From: Frateuria sp. Soil773
Lineage (GTDB): Bacteria; Pseudomonadota; Gammaproteobacteria; Xanthomonadales; Rhodanobacteraceae
Direction: 5' to 3'
Assembly (NCBI RefSeq): GCF_001428405.1
Contig: NZ_LMSL01000010.1
Span: forward strand, 74,661 to 120,162
Length of the DNA: 45,502 bases
Shown: piece by piece, positions 37,361 through 44,233 of the stretch
Numbering within the stretch: the stretch's first letter is position 1
How the letters are laid out: each line of letters starts with the position of its first letter
Notes under the pieces: model-generated
The model's input: the letters and a program-made list of their open reading frames with translations, nothing else
The model's database searches: none
Told to the model about the DNA's origin: nothing
Position numbers and translations under genes: made by a program

Positions 37361-37735
37361 ATGCGACCGATCGGACCGATGGGCGGGCTCGCCCTGCTGT
37401 GGCTTGGCGCCGCGCCGTGTGCGGCGGCGACGGCGCCCGCGCCGCCGCAGGAGCATGACCGTGCCGCGCCGGCCGCGGACCGGGTCGACGACTTCGGAAA
37501 GCGCGTGGACGCGGCCACGCTGTCGCGGCTCAGCGGCGGCAGCCAGGTGATCCAGCGGATGACGCTCGACGGGACCGTGAGCGACAACCGCAGCGACCAC
37601 GTCGTGACCGGCGCGAACGTGATCGACGCCGGCTCCTTCAGCGGCGCGGCGGGCGTGCCGATGGTGATCCAGAACAGCGGCAACGGCGTGCTGATCCAGA
37701 ACGCCACCATCATCAACGTGCAGTTCCAGCCATGA
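37361..37735 (+). CDS. small exported paralogue of the glycine-rich protein
   Basis: The product is 124 residues, starting at ATG 37361 after GGAGAG. It has a signal peptide (1 to about 22, ALLWLGAAPCAAA). Residues 49-60 (VDAATLSRLSGG) form a double-glycine site with hydrophobic residues at -12, -7 and -4, the pattern cut by C39 peptidases. Residues 67-75 (MTLDGTVSD) and 86-120 (NVIDAGSFSGAAGVPMVIQN, then SGNGVLIQNATIINV) match the two flanks of the glycine-rich protein upstream. Its stop overlaps the start of the C39 peptidase gene (ATGA), so the two are translationally coupled. It may be a nucleator or minor subunit processed by that peptidase. No named family is recognised. Confidence 0.8.
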   Translation: MRPIGPMGGLALLWLGAAPCAAATAPAPPQEHDRAAPAADRVDDFGKRVDAATLSRLSGGSQVIQRMTLDGTVSDNRSDHVVTGANVIDAGSFSGAAGVPMVIQNSGNGVLIQNATIINVQFQP

Positions 37736-38415
37736 GGCGCTGGCTGCTGCCCCTGCTGCTGGCCTGCCTGCCGCCGTACGCGACGGCGGGGACGCCGCTG
37801 GCGCTGACGGCGGCCTCCGGCGGCACGCTTACCCTGCACGTGACCAGCCTGAAGGAGGCGCGCTTCAGGAACACGATCCGGCAGAAATACGATTTCAGTT
37901 GCGGCTCGGCCGCGGTCGCCACCTTGCTGACCTACCAGTACGGCTATCCGGTGAGCGAGCAGGCCGCGTTCGAGCAGATGTACCTGCACGGCGACCGGGC
38001 CAAGATCAACCGCGAAGGCTTCTCGCTGCTGGACATCAAGCGCTACCTCGGCGCGAACGGCTTCGACGCGGACGGCTTCGAGGTGCCGCTGGAGAAGCTG
38101 CGGGAAGAACGCCTGCCCGCGATCGTGCTGATCGACGAGCGCGGCTACCACCACTTCGTGGTGGTCAAGGGCCTGCGCGACGGCCGCGTGCTGATCGGCG
38201 ACCCGGCCATGGGCACGCGCTCGATCCCGCGCAGCCGCTTCGATGCGGCATGGAAGAACCGGCTGGTCTTCGTCATCCACAACCGCCGCACGCTGGCCGT
38301 CTTCAACAGCGCCGACGACTGGCGGGTGGCCCCGCTGGCGCCGCTGGGCACGGCGGTCGACCGCAACGGGCTGAACAACCTGGTCATGCCGCGGCGCGGG
38401 CCGGGCGACATCTGA
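37732..38415 (+). CDS. FapD-like exported C39 cysteine peptidase
   Basis: The product is 227 residues with a signal peptide (RRWLLPLLLACLPPYATA). The C39 papain-like domain has Gln51 and Cys57 in IRQKYDFSCGSAAVATLL, His140/141 in ERGYHHFVVVKG, and Asp157 in VLIGDPAMGTRSI, a complete catalytic set. Unlike bacteriocin-transporter C39 domains it is not fused to an ABC exporter and has a Sec signal, so it acts in the periplasm, as FapD of the Pseudomonas Fap system does. It overlaps the upstream double-glycine protein gene by 4 bp and precedes another double-glycine protein, so these are its likely substrates. Confidence 0.9.
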   Translation: MRRWLLPLLLACLPPYATAGTPLALTAASGGTLTLHVTSLKEARFRNTIRQKYDFSCGSAAVATLLTYQYGYPVSEQAAFEQMYLHGDRAKINREGFSLLDIKRYLGANGFDADGFEVPLEKLREERLPAIVLIDERGYHHFVVVKGLRDGRVLIGDPAMGTRSIPRSRFDAAWKNRLVFVIHNRRTLAVFNSADDWRVAPLAPLGTAVDRNGLNNLVMPRRGPGDI

Positions 38416-38426
38416 GGGCGATGACG

Positions 38427-38960
38427 ATGCGTCAAGCGAAGACCCGTCTGCTTTGCCTCTGCGCGCTGGGCGGCGTGGCATGGAGCGGCCTGGCCGCGGC
38501 GCAGGGCCAGGCGCGTGCCGTCGCCGATGCGGCGCCTGCCTCCATCGGCACGTGGCGGGCCGTCGGCGACGGCCGGCTGGATGCGGTGCGCGGCGGCTTC
38601 GACGGCGGCGACGGCCTGCGCGTGTCGTTCGGCATCGCGCGCCAGGTCTTCGTGAACGGCAACCTGGTTTCCAGCCGCAGCGTGCAGATTCCCGACGTGG
38701 GCCGCATGACGCCGGCGCAGGCCGGCGCGCTGGCCGCGGCGGTCGGCGCAAACGTGATCCAGGTCGGCCCGGGCAACAGCGTCGACCCGGCCTCGCTGCA
38801 GCAGGTGGCCGGCGCGACGGTGATCCAGAACACGCTCGACAACCAGCACATCCAGGGGCTGACCACGCTGGACGCCTCGGTGGGCAACTTGAACCTGTTC
38901 CGCGGCCTGAACCTGCAGGACAGCCTGCAGGCGGGCCTGGTCCGTTCGCGCGGACCGTGA
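38427..38960 (+). CDS. exported Fap-cluster protein with double-glycine site
   Basis: The product is 177 residues. ATG 38427 is eight bases after GAGGG; ATG 38421 in the same frame is too close to it. A signal peptide (LLCLCALGGVAWSGLAAAQ) is followed at residues 46-57 by VGDGRLDAVRGG, a double-glycine site with hydrophobic residues at -12, -7 and -4. A family-like core follows: FDGGDGLRVSFGIARQVFVNG, SVQIPDVGRMTPAQAGAL, NVIQVGPGN, and ATVIQNTLDNQHIQGLTTLD. The QN/GN strand pattern resembles that of the two upstream exported proteins. It may correspond in role to FapE or be a surface-associated subunit. I recall similar genes beside C39-peptidase genes in other Proteobacteria but no assigned function. 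Confidence 0.8.
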   Translation: MRQAKTRLLCLCALGGVAWSGLAAAQGQARAVADAAPASIGTWRAVGDGRLDAVRGGFDGGDGLRVSFGIARQVFVNGNLVSSRSVQIPDVGRMTPAQAGALAAAVGANVIQVGPGNSVDPASLQQVAGATVIQNTLDNQHIQGLTTLDASVGNLNLFRGLNLQDSLQAGLVRSRGP

Positions 38961-39000
38961 GCGCATGCAGGGCGGCAGGCGGCGAAACGAGGAGAGCGCG

Positions 39001-40398
39001 ATGAAACCGGGATCGTGGCGAAACGCATGGACGGCAGGCTGCCTCGGCGCGCTCGTGTTCGGCGCCGCCAGCGCGCAGGACACGAGCGCGCCGGTTCCGG
39101 CGACCGCGTCGGCCGCCCCTGCACCGGCGCCGGCAAGCCCGAACGAACTGTCGGCGGCGATCCGCCAGAGCCTGCAGGCCCAGGCGGAGCGGCTCGATGC
39201 CATGCGCAGCCAGATCGCGATGCAGGACGAGCAGATCGCCGCGATGAAGCGCGCGCTCGCCGCGCAGGAGGCGGACTACCGCGCGCTGCGGCAGGCGGTC
39301 GGGCTCGACGTGCTCGACCGGCAGCGCGGCGGCAACGTGGCCGCGGGCGGACGGATGGCCACGGCCCTGCCGATGCCGGCGGGCGAGGCGGTGGCGTCCG
39401 CCGGCAACCAGCCCGTCGGCCAGGCGCCGGAAGACGACGGCCGCCCGCCGCCGGTGGCCCAGATCTTCGACCAGCCCGGCGTGCTGACGCCGCGCGGCCA
39501 TTTCGTATTGGAGCCGTCGTACCAGTTCGGCTATTCGTCGAACGACCGCGTGGCGCTGATCGGCTACACGGTGATCCCGGCGGTGCTGATCGGCCTGATC
39601 GACGCGCGCCAGGTCAAGACCACTACCCAGACCGGCGCGCTGGCGCTGCGCTACGGGCTCACCAACCGCTTCGAGCTGGAACTTCGGGTGCCCTACGTCT
39701 ACGGGCACACCGACACGATCAGCCGCGAGATCTTCACCGGCAGCGCCACCGACAGGGTGTTCAAGGCGAGCGGCCACGGCATCGGCGACGTGGAGGCCAC
39801 CGCGCGCTACCAGTTCAACGACGGCGGCGCCGACCGGCCGTATTACATCGGCTGGCTGCGCTTCAAGTCGCGCACAGGCAAGGATCCGTTCGAGGTCACC
39901 ACCGACTGCGTGAACCGCTGCGTGCAGAACGCCACCGGCACCGGGCTGCCGCTGCAACTGCCCACCGGCTCGGGCTTCTACTCGCTGCAGCCGGGGCTGA
40001 CCTGGCTGTATCCCTCCGACCCGGTAGTGTTCTTCGGCAACGTGAGCTACCTGCACAACTTCCCGCGCAGCGGGGTCAGCCGCAACCTGCTGCTGGCGGG
40101 GAGGGAATCGCTTGGCCGGGTGAAGGTGGGCGACATCGTCGACGTCAGCCTCGGCATGGGGCTGGCGCTGAACGACAAGGCGTCCTTCAGCATCGGCTAC
40201 GACCAGAGCTTCGTCGGGGTCACCCGGCAGAACGGCAGGGTGGTGGCCGGCTCGGCGCGCAGCGTGCTGGGCAGCCTGCTCATCGGCGGCTCCTACCGCT
40301 TCAGCGACAAGCGCAGCATGAACTTCACGCTCGGCGTCGGGGTGACCCGCGACACTCCCGACGCTACCGTGACCGTGCGCGTGCCGATGATGTACTAG
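39001..40398 (+). CDS. FapF-like outer-membrane beta-barrel with N-terminal coiled coil
   Basis: The product is 465 residues, starting at ATG 39001 after GAGGAG. The signal peptide ends FGAASAQ. A Pro/Ala linker leads to a coiled coil at residues ~50-100 (heptad-like ELSAAIRQSLQAQAERLDAM, then QIAMQDEQIAAMKRALAAQE). A linker (110-155) leads to a beta-barrel of the phenol-degradation MetA-like type: HFVLEPSYQFGYSSND, LALRYGLTNRFELELRVPYVYG, GIGDVEATARYQF, ending TVRVPMMY. FapF of Pseudomonas has this order, coiled coil then barrel, and forms the secretion pore for Fap fibre subunits. The gene closes the cluster and converges on terC with a 3-bp gap. Confidence 0.85.
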   Translation: MKPGSWRNAWTAGCLGALVFGAASAQDTSAPVPATASAAPAPAPASPNELSAAIRQSLQAQAERLDAMRSQIAMQDEQIAAMKRALAAQEADYRALRQAVGLDVLDRQRGGNVAAGGRMATALPMPAGEAVASAGNQPVGQAPEDDGRPPPVAQIFDQPGVLTPRGHFVLEPSYQFGYSSNDRVALIGYTVIPAVLIGLIDARQVKTTTQTGALALRYGLTNRFELELRVPYVYGHTDTISREIFTGSATDRVFKASGHGIGDVEATARYQFNDGGADRPYYIGWLRFKSRTGKDPFEVTTDCVNRCVQNATGTGLPLQLPTGSGFYSLQPGLTWLYPSDPVVFFGNVSYLHNFPRSGVSRNLLLAGRESLGRVKVGDIVDVSLGMGLALNDKASFSIGYDQSFVGVTRQNGRVVAGSARSVLGSLLIGGSYRFSDKRSMNFTLGVGVTRDTPDATVTVRVPMMY

Positions 40399-40401
40399 CG
40401 C

Positions 40402-41088
40402 TCAGGCGGCCCGCGCGCCGCGGCGCTGCCACAGCCAGCCGCCGCCGCAGATGCCGGCGACCAGCACGGCGTCGAGCGTGTATTTCGCCCATTCGCGCGC
40501 GTCGAACCAGGCCTGCAGCAGGTGGTCGTGCGCGATCATGCGGCCGGCGGTCCAGGCGATCGCGCCGGCGCCGATGTAGACGATGATCGGGAAGCGCTCG
40601 ATCAGCTTCAGGATCAGGGTCGAGCCCCACACCACCAGCGGCACGCTGATCAGCAGGCCGAGCACGACCAGGCCGAGGTGGCCCTTGGACGCGCCGGCGA
40701 TCGCCAGCACGTTGTCCAGCCCCATCAGCGCGTCGGCCACGATGATCGTGCGCAGGGCGGTCCAGAAGCTGTCGGCCGCGCTGACCTTGTGCTCGCCTTC
40801 GTCCTCGTGCTTGAGCAGCTTCCACGCGATCGGCAGCAGCAGCAGGCCGCCGGCCAGCATCAGGCCGGGCAGCTTGAGCAGGTAGACCACCACGGCGGTC
40901 AGCGCCACGCGCACCGCGACGGCGCCGAAGGTGCCCCAGAACACGGCCTTCTTCTGCAGGTTGCGGGGCAGGTTGCGCGCCGCCAGCGCGATCACGATGG
41001 CGTTGTCGCCCGCCAGCACCAGGTCGAGCAGGACGATGGCCAGCAGGCCGGAGAAGAATTCGGGGCTGAGGAAATCCATGCGGTTCAT
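40402..41088 (-). CDS. TerC/YjbE-family integral membrane protein, probable Mn exporter
   Basis: The product is 228 residues. The start at 41088 (MNRMDFLSPEFF) has CAGGA three bases upstream, and the earlier part of the open frame overlaps the riboswitch. Seven to nine hydrophobic segments carry the TerC acidic motifs LLDLVLAGDNAIVIALA and VADALMGLDNVLAIAGA, in which the Asp-Asn pairs are thought to bind metal. TerC/Alx-type proteins export or handle Mn2+. The upstream leader contains a yybP-ykoY Mn-sensing riboswitch, which supports manganese as the substrate. It is convergent with the FapF-like gene. Confidence 0.93.
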   Translation of the reverse strand: MNRMDFLSPEFFSGLLAIVLLDLVLAGDNAIVIALAARNLPRNLQKKAVFWGTFGAVAVRVALTAVVVYLLKLPGLMLAGGLLLLPIAWKLLKHEDEGEHKVSAADSFWTALRTIIVADALMGLDNVLAIAGASKGHLGLVVLGLLISVPLVVWGSTLILKLIERFPIIVYIGAGAIAWTAGRMIAHDHLLQAWFDAREWAKYTLDAVLVAGICGGGWLWQRRGARAA

Positions 41089-41137
41089 GTTCCTGCGCGC
41101 GGGACGAATGCAGCAACCGCGAGCGCACGCAGCCTCG

Positions 41138-41262
41138 CGGTCACCGCAAAAGTCTCGTTCGCGGCAGGGCCGCTGCGGTGACCGGGGCGGTGCGCCGCCC
41201 GTGATGACGATCACTGCGCGAACGCCCGATGCGGCGGCGTCCGGAACTACTCCCCTTTGGAT
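41138..41262 (-). promoter_or_regulatory. yybP-ykoY (manganese) riboswitch upstream of terC
   Basis: Read on the minus strand, the leader starts with CCAAAGGGGAGTAG (41262 to 41247), the hallmark 5' part of this riboswitch. It continues through GATCGTCATCAC (about 41217-41206) and ends with ACGAGACTTTTGC (41157 to 41145), which pairs back with the 5' CAAAG. A perfect 11-bp stem (41174-41184 with 41138-41148), enclosing a smaller GCGGC/GCCGC hairpin, overlaps the 3' strand of the closing helix and could be the alternative structure. The class binds Mn2+ and turns on TerC, MntP and P-type exporter genes. Confidence 0.85.
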
Positions 41263-41313
41263 GGGTGCCGGGCATTGTCGGCGTCGCCCGGCGCGCCAGT
41301 CAAGCCGGAGCCC

Positions 41314-41342
41314 TTAAGGAAAAAGCTTTCCCCCGCTACAAT
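41314..41342 (+). promoter_or_regulatory. acnD promoter
   Basis: TTAAGG (41314-41319), a 17-bp spacer, then TACAAT (41337-41342) within CTACAATACG, the same -10 context as prpB. It lies 73 bp before the acnD ATG. This and the riboswitch account for the 327-bp gap between terC and acnD. Confidence 0.55.
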
Positions 41343-41415
41343 ACGGCGGTTTTGCGACGCAGCCAGCGGCCGCCGGACGGCGGCCGCGCAGTGGGCGTCC
41401 ATCCCCAGGATCCCG

Positions 41416-44016
41416 ATGCCTATGAATACCGCCTACCGCCAACCCCTTCCCGGCACGTCGCTGGATTATTTCGATGCGCGCGCCGCCGTGGAGGCGATCC
41501 AGCCGGGCGCCTACGACGCGTTGCCGTACACCTCGCGCGTGCTGGCCGAGAACCTGGTGCGCCGCTGCGATCCGGCGATCCTCGCCGAGTCGCTCAGGCA
41601 GATCGTCGAGCGCAAGCGCGAGCGCGATTTCCCGTGGTTCCCGGCGCGCGTGGTGTGCCACGACATCCTCGGCCAGACCGCGCTGGTGGACCTGGCCGGC
41701 CTGCGCGACGCGATCGCCGAACGCGGCGGCGACCCGTCCAAGGTGAATCCGGTGGTGCCGGTGCAGTTGATCGTCGACCACTCGCTGGCGGTGGAGTGCG
41801 GCGGTTTCGATCCGAACGCGTTCGCGAAGAACCGCGCGATCGAGGATCGCCGCAACGAGGACCGCTTCCACTTCATCGACTGGACCAAGCAGGCGTTCGA
41901 GAACGTCGACGTGATCCCGCCGGGCAACGGCATCATGCACCAGATCAACCTGGAGAAGATGTCGCCGGTGATCCAGGTGCAGGATGGCGTCGCTTATCCC
42001 GATACGTGCGTGGGCACCGACAGCCACACGCCGCACGTGGATGCGCTCGGCGTCATCGCCGTGGGCGTCGGCGGCCTGGAGGCGGAGAGCGTGATGCTCG
42101 GCCGCGCCTCGTGGATGCGCCTGCCCGACATCGTGGGCGTGGAACTCACCGGCAAGCGCCAGCCGGGCATCACTGCCACCGACATCGTGCTGGCGCTCAC
42201 CGAGTTCCTGCGCAAGGAGAAGGTGGTCGGCGCGTACCTGGAATTCCGCGGCGAAGGCGCGGCCAGCCTCACGCTGGGCGACCGCGCGACGATTTCCAAC
42301 ATGGCGCCCGAATACGGCGCCACCGCCGCGATGTTCTTCATCGACGGCCAGACCCTCGACTACCTGCGCCTCACCGGCCGCAGCGACGAGCAGGTCAAGC
42401 TGGTGGAGACCTACGCCAAGGCGGCCGGCCTGTGGGCCGACACGCTGGCGCATGCACAGTACGAGCGCACGTTGACGTTCGACCTGTCCTCGGTGGTGCG
42501 CAACATGGCGGGCCCGTCGAATCCGCACAAGCGCCTGCCGACGTCGGACCTCGCTGCACGCGGCATTGCCGGCGAATGGACCGAGCAGCCGGGCCGGATG
42601 CCCGATGGCGCGGTGATCATCGCCGCCATCACCAGTTGCACCAACACCAGCAACCCGCGCAACGTGATCGCGGCGGCGCTGCTGGCGCGCAACGCGAATG
42701 CGCGGGGCCTCACGCGCAAGCCGTGGGTGAAGAGCTCGCTCGCGCCCGGCTCCAAGGCGGTGGAGCTGTACCTGAAGGAGGCGAACCTGCTGCCCGAACT
42801 GGAAAAGCTCGGCTTCGGCATCGTCGCGTTCGCCTGCACTACCTGCAACGGCATGTCAGGCGCGCTCGACCCGGCGATCCAGCGCGAGATCGTCGAGCGC
42901 GACCTGTACGCCACCGCGGTGCTGTCGGGCAACCGCAACTTCGACGGCCGCATCCACCCGTACGCCAAGCAGGCTTTCCTGGCCTCGCCGCCGCTGGTGG
43001 TGGCCTACGCCATCGCCGGCACCATCCGCTTCGACATCGAGAAGGACGCGCTCGGCCACGACGCGAACGGCCAGCCGGTGACGCTGAAGGACATCTGGCC
43101 CAGCGACGAGGAGATCGACGCGATCGTGTCCTCCAGCGTGAAGCCGGAGCAGTTCCGCAAGGTCTACGAGCCGATGTTCGCGCGCACCGGCCGCAGCGGC
43201 ACCCGCGCCGCGCCGCTGTACGACTGGCGCGCGCAGAGCACCTACATCCGCTGCCCGCCGTACTGGGAAGGCGCCCTCGCGGGCGAGCGCACGCTCAGGG
43301 GCATGCGCCCGCTGGCGGTGCTCGGCGACAACATCACCACCGACCACCTGTCGCCGTCCAACGCGATCCTGCCCAATAGCGCCGCGGGCGAGTACCTCGC
43401 GCGGATGGGCCTGCCGGAAGAGGACTTCAACTCGTACGCCACCCATCGCGGCGACCACCTGACCGCACAGCGCGCCACCTTCGCCAACCCCACGCTCGTC
43501 AACGAGATGGCCGTGGTGGACGGCGAAGTGAAGAAAGGTTCGCTGGCCCGCGTGGAGCCGGAGGGCAAGGTCATGCGCATGTGGGAAGCGATCGAGACCT
43601 ACATGGAGCGCAGGCAGCCGCTGATCGTGATCGCCGGCGCCGACTACGGCCAGGGCTCGTCGCGCGACTGGGCGGCGAAGGGCGTGCGCCTGGCCGGCGT
43701 GGAAGCGATCGCGGCCGAAGGCTTCGAGCGCATCCACCGCACCAACCTGATCGGCATGGGCGTGCTGCCGCTGGAGTTCAAGCCCGGCACCAACCGCAAG
43801 ACGCTGGGCATCGACGGCACCGAGACCTTCGACGTGACCGGCGCGCGCACGCCGCGCGCGGAGCTCACCCTGGTGATCCACCGCAGGAACGGCGAGCGCG
43901 TCGAGGTGCCGGTGACCTGCCGGCTCGACACCGCCGAGGAAGTGTCGATCTACGAGGCCGGCGGCGTGCTGCAGCGTTTCGCGCAGGACTTCATCGAGGC
44001 GTCGCAGGCGGCTTGA
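41416..44016 (+). CDS. acnD: Fe/S-dependent 2-methylcitrate dehydratase
   Basis: The product is 866 residues from ATG 41416 (AGGA five bases upstream). It is an aconitase-superfamily protein of the AcnD subgroup, starting YRQPLPGTSLDYFDARAAVEAI. The three [4Fe-4S] cysteines are in AITSCTNTSNP and FACTTCNGMSG. Other blocks are PDTCVGTDSHTPHVDALG, GDNITTDHLSPSNAI and GADYGQGSSRDWAAKG. With PrpF it replaces PrpD in converting 2-methylcitrate to the aconitate intermediate. The assignment to AcnD rather than AcnA rests on sequence style and on prpF downstream. No prpD is present in the window. Confidence 0.94.
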   Translation: MPMNTAYRQPLPGTSLDYFDARAAVEAIQPGAYDALPYTSRVLAENLVRRCDPAILAESLRQIVERKRERDFPWFPARVVCHDILGQTALVDLAGLRDAIAERGGDPSKVNPVVPVQLIVDHSLAVECGGFDPNAFAKNRAIEDRRNEDRFHFIDWTKQAFENVDVIPPGNGIMHQINLEKMSPVIQVQDGVAYPDTCVGTDSHTPHVDALGVIAVGVGGLEAESVMLGRASWMRLPDIVGVELTGKRQPGITATDIVLALTEFLRKEKVVGAYLEFRGEGAASLTLGDRATISNMAPEYGATAAMFFIDGQTLDYLRLTGRSDEQVKLVETYAKAAGLWADTLAHAQYERTLTFDLSSVVRNMAGPSNPHKRLPTSDLAARGIAGEWTEQPGRMPDGAVIIAAITSCTNTSNPRNVIAAALLARNANARGLTRKPWVKSSLAPGSKAVELYLKEANLLPELEKLGFGIVAFACTTCNGMSGALDPAIQREIVERDLYATAVLSGNRNFDGRIHPYAKQAFLASPPLVVAYAIAGTIRFDIEKDALGHDANGQPVTLKDIWPSDEEIDAIVSSSVKPEQFRKVYEPMFARTGRSGTRAAPLYDWRAQSTYIRCPPYWEGALAGERTLRGMRPLAVLGDNITTDHLSPSNAILPNSAAGEYLARMGLPEEDFNSYATHRGDHLTAQRATFANPTLVNEMAVVDGEVKKGSLARVEPEGKVMRMWEAIETYMERRQPLIVIAGADYGQGSSRDWAAKGVRLAGVEAIAAEGFERIHRTNLIGMGVLPLEFKPGTNRKTLGIDGTETFDVTGARTPRAELTLVIHRRNGERVEVPVTCRLDTAEEVSIYEAGGVLQRFAQDFIEASQAA

Positions 44017-44062
44017 ATACGTACCGGCGCAGGTCTGTTGACCGGGTTTCGCCGTTTTGGCC

Positions 44063-44142
44063 CGTCATTCCCGCGAAAGCGGGAATCCAGCGACTTTCGC
44101 ATGCACCGGGAAGGCGCCGGATTCCTGCCTCCGCAAATGACG
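44063..44142. repeat. dispersed palindromic repeat, degenerate copy
   Basis: The left arm is intact (CGTCATTCCCGCGAAAGCGG, with a perfect ATTCCCGC-GAAA-GCGGGAAT hairpin at 44067-44086). The right arm ATTCCTGCCTCCGC-AAATGACG has lost about four bases of its hairpin compared with the array copies. It lies in the 217-bp gap between acnD and prpF, inside what is otherwise an operon. Confidence 0.75.
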
Positions 44143-44233
44143 AGCGGTAACGGCACCGCCCGGCATTCCTGACGCCGCCACGCGGCAGGCAGGCGCCAGC
44201 GCAACCCAGATCCAGCTATACAGGACAAAACAC

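Noticed and set aside
39307-39360. double-glycine site in the FapF-like barrel (VLDRQRGG)
   Set aside because: The -4 position is Gln rather than hydrophobic, so it does not fit a C39 recognition site.
36817-40056. 1079-codon minus-strand frame opposite the export cluster
   Set aside because: Its low-complexity Pro/Arg/Ala sequence mirrors the plus-strand Gly/Ala codons, and it has no motifs or start signal.
41416-44016. ordinary aconitase AcnA
   Set aside because: The fused neighbourhood with prpF and the N-terminal and C-terminal sequence style fit AcnD, although the superfamily overlap leaves a little doubt.
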